NCBI GenBank assembly: GCA_003242315.1
Contig: QGUY01000007.1
Span: forward strand, 1-34,011
Source: Bacteroidota bacterium
Lineage (GTDB): Bacteria > Bacteroidota > Bacteroidia > Cytophagales > Cyclobacteriaceae
Reading direction: 5' to 3'
Length of the DNA stretch: 34,011 bases
Position 1 is the first letter of the stretch. Each line of letters begins with the position of its first letter. The position numbers and the translations under genes were made by a program. Below, piece by piece: positions 7,888-15,972 of the stretch. The notes under the pieces are model-generated. The model saw only the letters and a list, made by a program, of their open reading frames with translations. It was not told where the DNA came from and did no database searches.

Positions 7888-7917
7888 AATATAAGGTCAA
7901 TTCATAGTTCCTGTCAA
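7888..7917 (-). promoter_or_regulatory. Putative rpoD promoter
   Basis: On the minus strand TTGACA and TATATT are separated by 18 bp, 30 bp before the rpoD ATG. This resembles the classical sigma-70 consensus more than the usual Bacteroidota one. It is placed from sequence alone. Confidence 0.45.
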
Positions 7918-7936
7918 CGCCAAAATGGGCAGGGTT

Positions 7937-10084
7937 TTACTCGCTGGGACTGGCTTCTTTCCGGGGTGGCCGAGGCAGGAGAACCTTCCTTGAGAGCCTG
8001 TATTTGCCCGTTTTCTTGTCTACGTCGACCAGCTTCACCTTTACTTCCTCCCCTACTTCGAGTACGCCTTCAAGGTTTTCGAGGCGTTCCCACTTGATTT
8101 CGGAGATGTGAAGCAACCCGTCCTTACCGGGCATGAATTCGACGAATGCTCCGAAGGGAACGATCGACTTTACCTTGCCGTCGTAGACCTGTCCAATCTC
8201 GGGCACAGCCACGATGTCGCGGATGCGTTTGAGGGCGGCGTCCATCGCCTGTTTGTTGGTAGCAAAGACGTTGATCACGCCCTTGTTGCCAACCTCTTCT
8301 ATAACAACGGTTGCGCCGGTTGTGTTCTGGATATCCTGAACAACCTTGCCACCAGGTCCGATTACCGCGCCAATCATCTCCTTCTCTATGAAGAGGGTTT
8401 GAGCTCTTGGTGCGTGCGGCTTGAGGTCTGGTCTCGGTGCAGCGAGCACCTTCTTCATTTCTTCCAGGATGAAGAGGCGGCCTTCTTTAGCCTGGAGGAG
8501 CGCTTCTTTTAGTACATCGTAGGTAAGACCGTCCACCTTCATATCCATCTGACAGGCGGTCATGCCCTTTTCAGTCCCCGTCACCTTGAAGTCCATGTCG
8601 CCGAGGTGATCCTCATCGCCAAGGATGTCGGAGAGGATAGCATACCTTCCGGTCTCGGCGTCGGAGATCATACCCATCGCGATACCGGATACCGGACCCT
8701 TTACGGGAAGACCTGAATCCATCAGCGCGAGTGATCCGGCACAAACCGTGGCCATCGACGATGAACCGTTGGATTCCAGGATGTCTGAAACGACGCGTAC
8801 GGTGTACGGGTTGTCTTCCGGTGCAGGCATCACATGCTTCAGCGCGCGATATGCCAGGTTACCGTGACCCACTTCCCTACGGCCGGGACCGCGGTTGGGT
8901 TTCACTTCGCCAGTAGAGAATCCAGGGAAATTATAGTGAAGGATGAACTTGCTTGATCCTGATATCATGGCACCATCGATGAGTTGCTCATCGAGCTTGG
9001 TACCTAACGTCACGGTACTGAGTGACTGCGTTTCACCACGCGTAAAGAGCGCCGAACCGTGCGTAGAAGGAAGGAGTCCGACTTCGCATGAGATAGGTCG
9101 GATTTCACGCAGCTTGCGACCATCGAGTCGTACATTCTCTTCAAGGACGAGGCGACGTGCTGCCTTCTTCTGAATTTCTTTAAAGTAGCGCTTCGCCATC
9201 TCCTTATCCACCGTAGTGTCTTCCGGTAACGACTCGAGGTATTCATCGATGATTCGGCTGAATGCTTTCGAGCGTTCCTTCTTGTTGGCGATAAGTTGCT
9301 TGGCTACGGCGTAGGTCTTGTCATACAAAAGATCCCAGAGTTGCTGCTTCAGCGCCTCGTCATTGACTTCGTGTTCGTACTTTCTCTTTTCGGTTGCACC
9401 TACGGCAGCCGCAAGTTCGAGTTGAAGTTCGCATTGAACCTTGATCGCTTCGTGCGCCACTTTGAGTGCTTCGATCATGTCGTCCTCACTCGCCTCTTTC
9501 ATCTCGCCTTCCACCATGAGGATGTTCTTGATGGAAGCGCCAACCATGAGGTCCATGTCGGCACGATCGCGATCAGCCAAAGAAGGGTTGATCACAAACT
9601 TTCCATCGATGCGGGCGACACGTACTTCAGAGATGGGGCCCTGGAACGGGATATCAGAGACAGACAGTGCGGCAGATGCGGCAAAGGCTGCGAGTGCATC
9701 CGGAAGAGCAGCTTCATCACCCGAAATCAGGTAAAGCATGATCTGCGTTTCCGCGTGGTAGTCGTCCGGGAACAGGGGGCGTATAGCCCGGTCAACGAGG
9801 CGACTGATAAGTATTTCGTAATCGGAAAGGCGGCTTTCACGTTTGAGGAATCCCCCGGGTACCTTTCCGGTAGCAGCGAATTTTTCCTGATAGTCGACAG
9901 AAAGCGGAAGGAAATCTGCGCCTTCGACAGGTTTTTCACTCGACACAACGGTAGCCAGGATCATGGTGTTGGCCATCCGGAGCACCACGGCGCCGTCGGC
10001 CTGGCGGGCCATTTTCCCGGTTTCAATAGTAATTTCACGCCCGTCCGGCAACTTGCAAGATCGGGTTATAACTTTCTTCTCCAT
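7937..10084 (-). CDS. pnp: Polynucleotide phosphorylase (PNPase)
   Basis: The 715-residue enzyme degrades RNA 3'-5' by phosphorolysis and acts in mRNA turnover. Domain order is complete: first RNase PH domain (from [21 protein letters not shown]), a helical linker, second RNase PH domain ([21 protein letters not shown] onward, with [19 protein letters not shown]), a KH domain ([17 protein letters not shown]) and a C-terminal S1 domain ([20 protein letters not shown]). The start MEKKVITRS at 10084 matches the family; the frame is open to 10174 but the extra residues look like translated leader. It follows rpsO, the widespread rpsO-pnp order, with a hairpin between the two genes. Confidence 0.97.
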   Translation of the reverse strand: MEKKVITRSCKLPDGREITIETGKMARQADGAVVLRMANTMILATVVSSEKPVEGADFLPLSVDYQEKFAATGKVPGGFLKRESRLSDYEILISRLVDRAIRPLFPDDYHAETQIMLYLISGDEAALPDALAAFAASAALSVSDIPFQGPISEVRVARIDGKFVINPSLADRDRADMDLMVGASIKNILMVEGEMKEASEDDMIEALKVAHEAIKVQCELQLELAAAVGATEKRKYEHEVNDEALKQQLWDLLYDKTYAVAKQLIANKKERSKAFSRIIDEYLESLPEDTTVDKEMAKRYFKEIQKKAARRLVLEENVRLDGRKLREIRPISCEVGLLPSTHGSALFTRGETQSLSTVTLGTKLDEQLIDGAMISGSSKFILHYNFPGFSTGEVKPNRGPGRREVGHGNLAYRALKHVMPAPEDNPYTVRVVSDILESNGSSSMATVCAGSLALMDSGLPVKGPVSGIAMGMISDAETGRYAILSDILGDEDHLGDMDFKVTGTEKGMTACQMDMKVDGLTYDVLKEALLQAKEGRLFILEEMKKVLAAPRPDLKPHAPRAQTLFIEKEMIGAVIGPGGKVVQDIQNTTGATVVIEEVGNKGVINVFATNKQAMDAALKRIRDIVAVPEIGQVYDGKVKSIVPFGAFVEFMPGKDGLLHISEIKWERLENLEGVLEVGEEVKVKLVDVDKKTGKYRLSRKVLLPRPPRKEASPSE

Positions 10085-10147
10085 AAAAAGGTCGGTCAAT
10101 AAATAGAAATGTGGGGCGTCAGCGTATACCATGCCCCGGGTAAATGC

Positions 10148-10171
10148 AAAAAGGGAACCCGTGAGGTCCCC
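10148..10171 (-). terminator. Intrinsic terminator / attenuator between rpsO and pnp
   Basis: Read on the minus strand just after the rpsO stop: GGGGACC-TCACG-GGTTCCC followed by TTTTT. The stem has 7 pairs with one C-A mismatch. It could end rpsO transcripts while allowing some readthrough into pnp. Confidence 0.6.
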
Positions 10172-10183
10172 CATGTAGTCGTC

Positions 10184-10459
10184 TTATTTTCTCAAGTCAA
10201 GGTCGGCAAGAACTGCCCTGTACCTGTCGATGTCTGTCTTCTGGAGGTAGTTGAGCAGCTTTTTCCGCTTTCCAACCAGCCTCATGAGTCCCTGCTGGGT
10301 GGAATAGTCTTTCTTGTTTTTCTTAAGGTGTTCGGTCAGGTGGCTGATGCGATGAGTAAACAGCGCAATTTGCGCCTCAGGGGAGCCTGTATCCTCAGCT
10401 TTCTTTGCAAAACTGTGTTTCCGAAAGATATCTTTCTTGATTTCCGCGGTTAGGTACAT
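10184..10459 (-). CDS. rpsO: 30S ribosomal protein S15
   Basis: The 91-residue protein is ribosomal protein S15, which binds 16S rRNA in the platform of the small subunit. The diagnostic stretches are [26 protein letters not shown] (written here as two adjoining helices, about residues 23-48) and [15 protein letters not shown] followed by DIDRYR. Length is within one or two residues of the usual 89. A candidate promoter lies at 10491-10523 and a terminator-like hairpin follows before pnp. Confidence 0.97.
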   Translation of the reverse strand: MYLTAEIKKDIFRKHSFAKKAEDTGSPEAQIALFTHRISHLTEHLKKNKKDYSTQQGLMRLVGKRKKLLNYLQKTDIDRYRAVLADLDLRK

Positions 10460-10490
10460 CCTAATGTCTTTTTATCTCTTTTTCAGGCGG

Positions 10491-10523
10491 CAAAGATACG
10501 CTTATCCCGCGGAATTTACCAAT
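10491..10523 (-). promoter_or_regulatory. Putative rpsO promoter (Bacteroidota type)
   Basis: On the minus strand a perfect -7 box TATCTTTG (TAnnTTTG) lies 31 bp before the rpsO ATG. An ATTG box (TTTG consensus) is 21 bp further upstream. It would drive rpsO independently of the lptF-like gene upstream. Confidence 0.65.
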
Positions 10524-10537
10524 TTCCGCTGTATTTT

Positions 10538-12310
10538 TCATTTTGCCACCGACTTTATCGCCAGCCTCCTCTCCCTCCGTGTCCTCCAGGCGGTCTTAAT
10601 CCTGTCTACCATAATATGGTAGATATCCATGTCGAACAGCCTTGCATCCCGGCGTGCCTGCCTCAGGAAGATGAGTCCGATGATGAGGAATACCGCGTCC
10701 GGCATCCACACCCCTGTGATGACCCCAATATCACCGCGCTTGGCGAATTTTTCGCCCTGGATGGTCAGCACATAGAAAATGATGAAAAACAGAACAGAAA
10801 CCAGGAAGGGTATTCCCAGTCCCCCTTTCTTGATAATGGCTCCCAACGGGGCGCCGATAAGGAACATGGCGATACAGGCCAGGGAGCTGGCAATAATCTT
10901 GTGCCACTGTATCCGGAAGATTATCAGTTCGGTGTCGTATCGCTTGACTTCCGAGTTGCTGGTGCCAACGAGGTTTTTCACCTGTCGCGCCATATTCGTC
11001 GCTCCCTGTATTACCGTTTGATCGGGCTTGGCGTTCACGAGGCTGTCGATGGTCTTCGCGATAATCTTTTCTTTCTGTTCCCACGACAGTGTATCGGTAT
11101 CTTTTTTCTCATCCTTTTTAGCCGGAGGTGGCGCCGGGCGGGATGTTGTTCTGGTTCTCACGTTTTGAGCCACGGCGGTGCGGTGTGCGGCACTTGTAGA
11201 CGGAGCAGGGCTGGCGACACGGGTAGTGTCTTTGGCTGCCTTAAGAGTATCTCCTTCCACGATCGTTACGCCCCTGGCTGCAGCCGAATCTTGTTGACGT
11301 TGATATTGCGCGCGATACTTCGCCTGTGTCACAGAGTCGCTCCAACGCTTGTATACATACACTTCCGGCGGAAGTATTACCGTATCATCCTTATTGAAAT
11401 AGCGGAAGTACGACAGCCGGTTTCCGTAATAGGCGAGACGCAGCTTGAGGATTTCGCGGTTGATGGAATCCAGGTCCATGTCTAGTTCCTCCATGTTGCG
11501 CATAATGCGATTGCTCTGGAACCACTTCTTGTCGGTACGTTCAAGCTTGAATGATGAAAGGTCGAACACGACAAACGTCTTCTCGAAACTGCTTCGGCTC
11601 AGCGTCTCGCTTCTTACGTTTTTCTTTTGGCCGATCATCTCCGATTCTGAGCTTATGCCTTCGGTGTAGTTGTAACCGTTGTACAATTCCAGCTTAAGGT
11701 ATTGCTCGTTCAGGATGGTGTACATGCGACCGGAGTCCGCGACATACACGTTCTTATTGCCATCCGAGTCGCGGTGATCGTAGATGATGATGTCTTTTAG
11801 TGTTTCGCCGTCTTCAAATTTCTTGTCGACTTTGATACTTATGTCGGGGATGCCGTAGTAGAATGTTCCTTCTCTCAGGTCGAGTGCGGGCTTTTTTTGT
11901 CTGATGTCCCACAAGAGACTGTAGGCCTCGAGCGCGGCTTTCGGAACGAGATAGTTGTTCGCGTAGAAGGCGAGGCCGGTGAGGATGAGTACGAAGAAGA
12001 AGATAGGCCGGATGGTGCGCGTCAGCGATACGCCGGCGGCTTTGACAGCCGTGAGTTCAAAGTGTTCGCCGAGGTTGCCATAGGCGATGAGTGCGGACAG
12101 CAGTACGGCAAGGGGTAATGCCGTTGGTGTCGTTACAACGCCGAAGTGGAAGAACAGCTGGGCAACGACCGTCCATTCGAGTCCTTTCCCGATGATGTCG
12201 TCGAAGTAACGTATCATCTGGATATTGAGCAGGATGAATACGACGACGAGGAAGGTGATCAGGAATGGCCCCAGGAATGCACCTAGTACAAGCTTGTCCA
12301 GCTTCTTCAT
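10538..12310 (-). CDS. LptF/LptG family permease (YjgP/YjgQ)
   Basis: The 590-residue inner-membrane protein belongs to the LptF/LptG family, the transmembrane part of the ABC transporter that extracts lipopolysaccharide and sends it to the outer membrane. The N-terminus MKKLDKLVLGAFLGPFLITF starts the first membrane helix; two more follow near residues 60-80 and 100-120. A large periplasmic region comes next, then three C-terminal helices (about 475-495, 505-525, 535-555) with the family pattern EWHK-like IQWHKIIASSLACIAMFLIGAPLGAI. It is much longer than proteobacterial LptF (about 360). Part of the excess is a Pro/Thr/Lys-rich low-complexity insertion at about residues 360-405. F or G cannot be told from sequence. 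Confidence 0.9.
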   Translation of the reverse strand: MKKLDKLVLGAFLGPFLITFLVVVFILLNIQMIRYFDDIIGKGLEWTVVAQLFFHFGVVTTPTALPLAVLLSALIAYGNLGEHFELTAVKAAGVSLTRTIRPIFFFVLILTGLAFYANNYLVPKAALEAYSLLWDIRQKKPALDLREGTFYYGIPDISIKVDKKFEDGETLKDIIIYDHRDSDGNKNVYVADSGRMYTILNEQYLKLELYNGYNYTEGISSESEMIGQKKNVRSETLSRSSFEKTFVVFDLSSFKLERTDKKWFQSNRIMRNMEELDMDLDSINREILKLRLAYYGNRLSYFRYFNKDDTVILPPEVYVYKRWSDSVTQAKYRAQYQRQQDSAAARGVTIVEGDTLKAAKDTTRVASPAPSTSAAHRTAVAQNVRTRTTSRPAPPPAKKDEKKDTDTLSWEQKEKIIAKTIDSLVNAKPDQTVIQGATNMARQVKNLVGTSNSEVKRYDTELIIFRIQWHKIIASSLACIAMFLIGAPLGAIIKKGGLGIPFLVSVLFFIIFYVLTIQGEKFAKRGDIGVITGVWMPDAVFLIIGLIFLRQARRDARLFDMDIYHIMVDRIKTAWRTRRERRLAIKSVAK

Positions 12311-12453
12311 GCTGCAATTTCGGCAAATTGTACGCCAAATGCTATGTCCAGCAGCGTGCGAACCTGAAAGGATTTGGTGGGAAGAAGCTCGTGTCCAGAG
12401 GCAGAGGCAATACAGGTGCAGACTTCATCTGCTACTGCATCTTCATCGATTCG
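12311..12453. other. Spacer with an unexplained open frame on each strand
   Basis: Both strands stay open across this spacer. The plus-strand frame ends at a TAG at 12457-12459-like position inside the tRNA-derived sequence (last residues ...FICYCIFIDS) and is rich in C/G at third codon positions. The minus-strand frame ends in a TGA that overlaps the ATG of the LptF/LptG gene (ATGA). Neither has a usable start codon in the spacer nor a family I recognise. It may be a gene remnant. Confidence 0.3.
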
Positions 12454-12616
12454 TAGCGCGGGGGGGGGGAGTTGAACCCCCGTCCGCTGACTAGCGGATA
12501 TGAATCCAACGCTCTAACTGTTTATTCCTCTTTCTCACAGAAACGGAGTCATCGATTCGTAGCGCGGGGGGGAGTTGAACCCCCGACCTTTGGGTTATGA
12601 ATCCAACGCTCTAACC
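12443..12616. repeat. Direct repeat pair made of tRNA-Met sequence
   Basis: Copy 1 is 12443-12518 and copy 2 is 12549-12616, inside and just beyond the intact tRNA. The identical blocks are TCATCGATTCGTAGCGCG plus GAGTTGAACCCCCG, and TATGAATCCAACGCTCTAAC. The repeat extends 11 bp beyond the tRNA 3' end. Confidence 0.75.
12454..12518 (-). pseudogene. 5'-truncated, altered copy of tRNA-Met
   Basis: Read on the minus strand, the 3' part of tRNA-Met is repeated: the D-arm end GTTAGAGCGTTGGATTCATA, the T arm GGGGGTTCAACTCCCCC and the acceptor end CGCGCTA. The 5' acceptor strand and most of the D arm are absent. The sequence between anticodon and T arm is replaced by TCCGCT-AGTC-AGCGGA, a perfect hairpin. 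The C run before the acceptor end is 10 against 7 in the intact gene. It cannot fold into a normal tRNA. Confidence 0.75.
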
Positions 12617-12633
12617 ACCTGAGCTACCGCGCC
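12560..12633 (-). tRNA. tRNA-Met(CAT), elongator type
   Basis: The 74-nt sequence folds as a full cloverleaf on the minus strand. The acceptor stem GGCGCGG pairs with CCGCGCT (terminal G-U), discriminator A. The D arm is AGCTCAGGTGGTTAGAGC. The anticodon loop TTCATAA gives CAT. The T arm is GGGGG-TTCAACT-CCCCC. CCA is not encoded (CGA follows). The first acceptor pair is not the C-A mismatch of initiator tRNA, so this should be elongator Met; an Ile tRNA with lysidine-modified CAT is the alternative. A promoter is at 12658-12689. Confidence 0.92.
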
Positions 12634-12646
12634 TGATAAAGGGATG

Positions 12647-12690
12647 TTTTGGGAGCGCAAACTTACGAGTTTGCACGGATACTCCCAAAA
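12647..12690. repeat. Nested inverted repeat upstream of tRNA-Met
   Basis: Outer arms TTTTGGGAG (12647-12655) and CTCCCAAAA (12682-12690) pair perfectly over 9 bp. Inner arms GCAAAC (12657-12662) and GTTTGC (12669-12674) pair over 6 bp with a 6-nt loop. The two stems are separated by 1 nt on one side and 7 on the other. The tRNA promoter boxes fall inside these arms. Confidence 0.65.
12658..12689 (-). promoter_or_regulatory. tRNA-Met promoter (TTTG-N20-TAAGTTTG)
   Basis: On the minus strand a perfect -33 box TTTG, a 20-bp spacer and a perfect -7 box TAAGTTTG (TAnnTTTG) end 24 bp before the tRNA 5' end. This exactly fits the Bacteroidota housekeeping promoter consensus. Confidence 0.75.
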
Positions 12691-12741
12691 GGCGGCTATT
12701 ATTTTGCCTCAGACAGAAAAATGCCATATATTAAAACAAAC

Positions 12742-12750
12742 AAGGAGGTG
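12742..12750 (+). promoter_or_regulatory. Strong Shine-Dalgarno site
   Basis: AAGGAGGTG lies 3 nt before the ATG at 12754, with 5 nt between GGAGG and ATG. It is complementary to the 16S rRNA 3' end and fixes the start of the START-like gene. Strong sites of this kind are uncommon in Bacteroidota. Confidence 0.8.
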
Positions 12751-12753
12751 ACC

Positions 12754-13170
12754 ATGACAACGGCAGGAATCACGAAGAAGAAGGTCTTCACCGCGGACTA
12801 CGAGATCCATGCATCTGTCAAGATGCTCTACCCTTACATCCAGTCTGCTTCGGGCCTGGCTGAGTGGTTTGCCGACGATGTAACTATCAACAACGAGAGC
12901 AAAATATATACTTTCTATTGGGACAATGAAGGTCACCCCGCCCGTCAGGTCGCACACCGCACAAACCACTTTGTCCGATTCGAATTCCTTCCTGAGAACG
13001 AAGAGGACGAAAGAGATCCCTCCTACTTTGAGTTACAACTCGAATCGAACGAACTCACGCAGTCGGTATTTCTAAAAGTTACCGACTACTCAGGCTTCGA
13101 CGATATGAAGGAACTGAAGGATCTGTGGGACGGCCTCATCGACAGTCTTAGGAAGACTGTTGGCGGATGA
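12754..13170 (+). CDS. START-like (SRPBCC) domain protein
   Basis: The 138-residue protein belongs to the START-like/AHSA1-related family common in Bacteroidota. It begins MTTAGITKKKVFTADYEIHAS, has the family pattern SASGLAEWFADDV at about residues 30-43, then beta strands (KIYTFYWDNEG, VRFEFLPENEEDERDPSYFELQL) and a final helix (LKDLWDGLIDSLRKTVGG). No function has been assigned to the family. The ATG at 12754 is chosen over one at 12721 because of the AAGGAGGTG site. It converges on the penicillin-binding protein gene with a 4-bp gap and no terminator between them. It is unlike the tandem SRPBCC protein at 39-875 in detail but shares the fold. Confidence 0.88.
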   Translation: MTTAGITKKKVFTADYEIHASVKMLYPYIQSASGLAEWFADDVTINNESKIYTFYWDNEGHPARQVAHRTNHFVRFEFLPENEEDERDPSYFELQLESNELTQSVFLKVTDYSGFDDMKELKDLWDGLIDSLRKTVGG

Positions 13171-13174
13171 TTTC

Positions 13175-15547
13175 CTATTTCTTCTTTCCGAATAGGCGCT
13201 GAAAAAATCCCTCTTTCTTTTCTTTCTTCTTCTGCGTGCGACGGGTTACTGTTGATACGGACTTCTTTTCACCATAGGCGCGAACTTCGGCTTCGTCTTC
13301 ATCCTTCTTGCCGAATAACTTCTCCAGGAACGTTGCATCTTCCTTGAAGAGATCACAATCCAGCAACCTCGCCGTTTCTTCTGAAAGTGGACGGAAGCGT
13401 GGCCTTGTATACCTTCCCTTTTCAGGGTCGCGCACTACGCGCTTGTAAAACTCAGCAAAGATGGGCAAGGCTGTATGTGCACCCTGGCCCAGCGATGTAG
13501 TCCGGAATCTGATGCCGGGATCCGACGCACCCACCCAGGTACCAACTACCATGTGCGGTGTGAGCGCCATAAACCATCCGTCCGCGTTAGATTGCGTCGT
13601 GCCGGTCTTACCTGCGATGTCATTACTGAATCCATAACGTGTGCGAAGGCTTACCCCCGTTCCTTCATTGACAACACGCTTGAGCATCTCCAGAATCAAC
13701 GCTGCGTTTTCGGCAGACATCACGCGTTCATCCGGCTTCGGTGGTTTGAACCGCTCCAGCACACTATCGCGCCGGTCGGTGATCGCCGTGATATAGTACG
13801 GTTCCACCTGCATACCATCATTCACAAAACTTCCGTACGCCGCAACCATTTCTATCATTGAAATAGAAGCGGTACCCAGAGCGATCGAAGGTACCTCGGG
13901 TATGTCCGCTGTAATTCCGGCCCTTCGCGCAAGAGCCACGGTATTCGATATTCCGCCCTGTTCAAGGAGTCGTACCGACACGGTATTCACGGAATATGCC
14001 AATGCGCCTTCCATCGAATACTTCATACCGTAATTGTCTTCGTTGTTCGCCGGCGACCAGTTATCGAGATTCGTGTACACCGTTTTTTCAGCGGGCACAT
14101 AATCACAGGGATGCACTCCGCTCTCCAACGCGGTCGCGTAAACGAACGGCTTAAATGTAGAGCCTACTTGCCGCCGCGTGGTTTTGCGAACATGATCGTA
14201 TTGAAAGTAATTATGATCGATTCCGCCCACCCATGCGAGGATGCGACCGTCACGAGGATTCATCGCCAGGAATCCGGCGTTGAGGAAACGGAGGTAATGT
14301 TTAACCGAGTCGATGGGACTAAGATTCATCTCGCGATCGCCATCCCAGGTGAACACCGTCATCGGAACAGGTTCATTCATGATCTTCATGATCTCTTCCT
14401 CGGGCAACTCCATCTCCTTCAATCGGCGATAATGATATGAACGCTTGATGGCGTCCTGAAGAATCTTCGGACGATGTGCCCAGGGCTCCTGCTTCTTCCA
14501 ATGGTTGTCGAATTCCTCCTGCAGCGCCTTCATTCGTACACGAACAGCAGCCTCAGCATATTCCTGGAGCTTCGAGTCGATAGTAGTGTAAATCTTCAGG
14601 CCATCCGTATAAAGGTTGTATGGTTCGCCCGACTTCTTCAGATGCTTGCGACACCAGGCGATCAGTTCATCTTTGATATGAGCCCTGAAGTAGGGCGCAA
14701 GTCCGCTGTGATGGGTTATCCTTTGGTATTTCAATTCCACGGGCAGCGCCTGGAGTGAATCCACTTTCGACTGAGGAATGAATCCATACTTTCCCAACTG
14801 TGAAAGCACGACATTTCGCCGCCCGCGCGACCGTTCAGGAAACAGCCGGGGATTATACGTATGCGTGGCCTTCAACATGCCGATGAGCACCGCGGCCTGC
14901 TCGTAGGTGAGCTTACTTGCGGACGTGGAAAAGAACCGCTCTGCAGCTGCCTGGATGCCAAAAGTGTTGTCACCAAAGGGAATGGTGTTGAGATATAGCG
15001 CGAGGATCTCCTCTTTAGTATATAGTTGTTCCAGGCGTAACGCGATGAGCGCTTCGCGGATTTTGTTGATGGCGATGGAGAAAAACCGGTAACGCTGACG
15101 CGGGTACAGGTTTTTTGCAAGCTGTTGTGTGATCGTACTGCCGCCTCCTGAGGATTCCTTTTGGAGAAGAATTGACTTAACAAGTACCCGCGCCAGGCTC
15201 CGGTAGTCTACGCCTTTGTGTTTGTAGAAGCGAATGTCTTCGGTGGCGATGAGTGCCTGGATGACCTCCGGAGCAATGCGATCGAAAGGTACGGCGCTGC
15301 GGTCCTGTATGTAATACTTACCCAGCAGCACCGAGTCGGCGCTGTACACTTCGGCGGCGAGGGGATGACTGATACTCCGGAGTTCTTCGTCCGCCGGAAG
15401 CGGACCAAAGAATCCCTTGGCCACCATGCCGATGAGCAGCGCGAAGCCGGCTATCAGGATGGCGCCCAAGCCGGTGAGGACAACCAGAATCTTATTGATG
15501 AACGATAATTTCCGGAACCACCGGGTGAGCCGCCTGAACATCTGCAT
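13175..15547 (-). CDS. mrcA: Class A penicillin-binding protein (PBP1A type)
   Basis: A bifunctional peptidoglycan synthase of about 790 residues. A basic N-terminus is followed by one membrane anchor (INKILVVLTGLGAILIAGFALLIGM). The GT51 glycosyltransferase domain shows ATEDIRFYKHKGVDYRSLARVL and GGGSTITQQLAKNLYPRQ. The transpeptidase domain has the serine motif STFK (in GSTFKPFVYA), SVN (in YSVNTVSV) and KTGTT. A lysine-rich tail ends the protein. It polymerises glycan strands and cross-links stem peptides on the outer face of the inner membrane. The frame is open to 15574, and three ATGs (15574, 15547, 15541) are possible; the middle one is used. The YtxH gene is about 100 bp upstream on the same strand. 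Confidence 0.95.
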   Translation of the reverse strand: MQMFRRLTRWFRKLSFINKILVVLTGLGAILIAGFALLIGMVAKGFFGPLPADEELRSISHPLAAEVYSADSVLLGKYYIQDRSAVPFDRIAPEVIQALIATEDIRFYKHKGVDYRSLARVLVKSILLQKESSGGGSTITQQLAKNLYPRQRYRFFSIAINKIREALIALRLEQLYTKEEILALYLNTIPFGDNTFGIQAAAERFFSTSASKLTYEQAAVLIGMLKATHTYNPRLFPERSRGRRNVVLSQLGKYGFIPQSKVDSLQALPVELKYQRITHHSGLAPYFRAHIKDELIAWCRKHLKKSGEPYNLYTDGLKIYTTIDSKLQEYAEAAVRVRMKALQEEFDNHWKKQEPWAHRPKILQDAIKRSYHYRRLKEMELPEEEIMKIMNEPVPMTVFTWDGDREMNLSPIDSVKHYLRFLNAGFLAMNPRDGRILAWVGGIDHNYFQYDHVRKTTRRQVGSTFKPFVYATALESGVHPCDYVPAEKTVYTNLDNWSPANNEDNYGMKYSMEGALAYSVNTVSVRLLEQGGISNTVALARRAGITADIPEVPSIALGTASISMIEMVAAYGSFVNDGMQVEPYYITAITDRRDSVLERFKPPKPDERVMSAENAALILEMLKRVVNEGTGVSLRTRYGFSNDIAGKTGTTQSNADGWFMALTPHMVVGTWVGASDPGIRFRTTSLGQGAHTALPIFAEFYKRVVRDPEKGRYTRPRFRPLSEETARLLDCDLFKEDATFLEKLFGKKDEDEAEVRAYGEKKSVSTVTRRTQKKKEKKEGFFQRLFGKKK

Positions 15548-15646
15548 AGGACAATTCAATAACGAAGTAAACACTTATTCCGTACATAACCATGCCCGGA
15601 ATCATCCGCACAGGATGCCGCGTTTACTTCTCTACGGTCTTTACCG

Positions 15647-15910
15647 TCAGGGCTTAACTTTTTCCCTCACCGTCTCGATAGAAGCCTTTCCGATGTTAGC
15701 GAGTTCGTCAACCTTTTGATTGTAGGTCGACTTAACGCCTTCCAGGGTTTTGGCTACTGACTTTGCCACCTGGTCACCAACTTCTTTCGACTTGTCCATG
15801 ATCTTTCTGCGGGTCCTTTTACCGCTGTCAGGTGCCATCAACAGACCTGTTGCTACTCCCAGGGCAGCTCCCGCCAGGAAACCGCCGATGATTTTGGTTG
15901 TCGTATTCAT
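15647..15910 (-). CDS. YtxH domain protein
   Basis: An 87-residue protein with the YtxH pattern: a glycine-rich N-terminal membrane segment (IIGGFLAGAALGVATGLLMAP, about residues 7-27), then a PDSGKRTRRKI turn and a long amphipathic, charged helix to the C-terminus. Family members are small stress-associated proteins anchored in the cytoplasmic membrane, with no known biochemical role. Upstream there are two inverted repeats and a promoter-like pair, so it is probably regulated on its own. Confidence 0.85.
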   Translation of the reverse strand: MNTTTKIIGGFLAGAALGVATGLLMAPDSGKRTRRKIMDKSKEVGDQVAKSVAKTLEGVKSTYNQKVDELANIGKASIETVREKVKP

Positions 15911-15934
15911 ATTTTTAGGGTTATTGGGTTTGAA

Positions 15935-15953
15935 GTCCTGAACCTTTCAGGAC
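15935..15953. promoter_or_regulatory. Perfect inverted repeat upstream of the YtxH gene
   Basis: GTCCTGAA-CCT-TTCAGGAC is a perfect 8-bp inverted repeat with a 3-nt centre, 25 bp before the YtxH start codon. It may be an operator or a hairpin in the 5' leader. A second dyad, TGTTGAT-N9-ATCAACA, lies at 15963-15985. Confidence 0.5.
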
Positions 15954-15972
15954 AATCATTTCTGTTGATCAC

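Noticed and set aside
9296-10102. 268-codon plus-strand frame opposite pnp, and similar long frames opposite glgE, pgi and the DUF349 gene
   Set aside because: All lie fully antisense to well-recognised genes and have no domain of their own.
10085-10174. Longer PNPase start at 10174
   Set aside because: The extra 30 residues overlap the rpsO-pnp hairpin and do not resemble PNPase, whose N-terminus fits MEKKVITRS.
12454-12518. A second functional tRNA gene
   Set aside because: It has no 5' acceptor strand and only part of the D arm, and its anticodon stem is disrupted.
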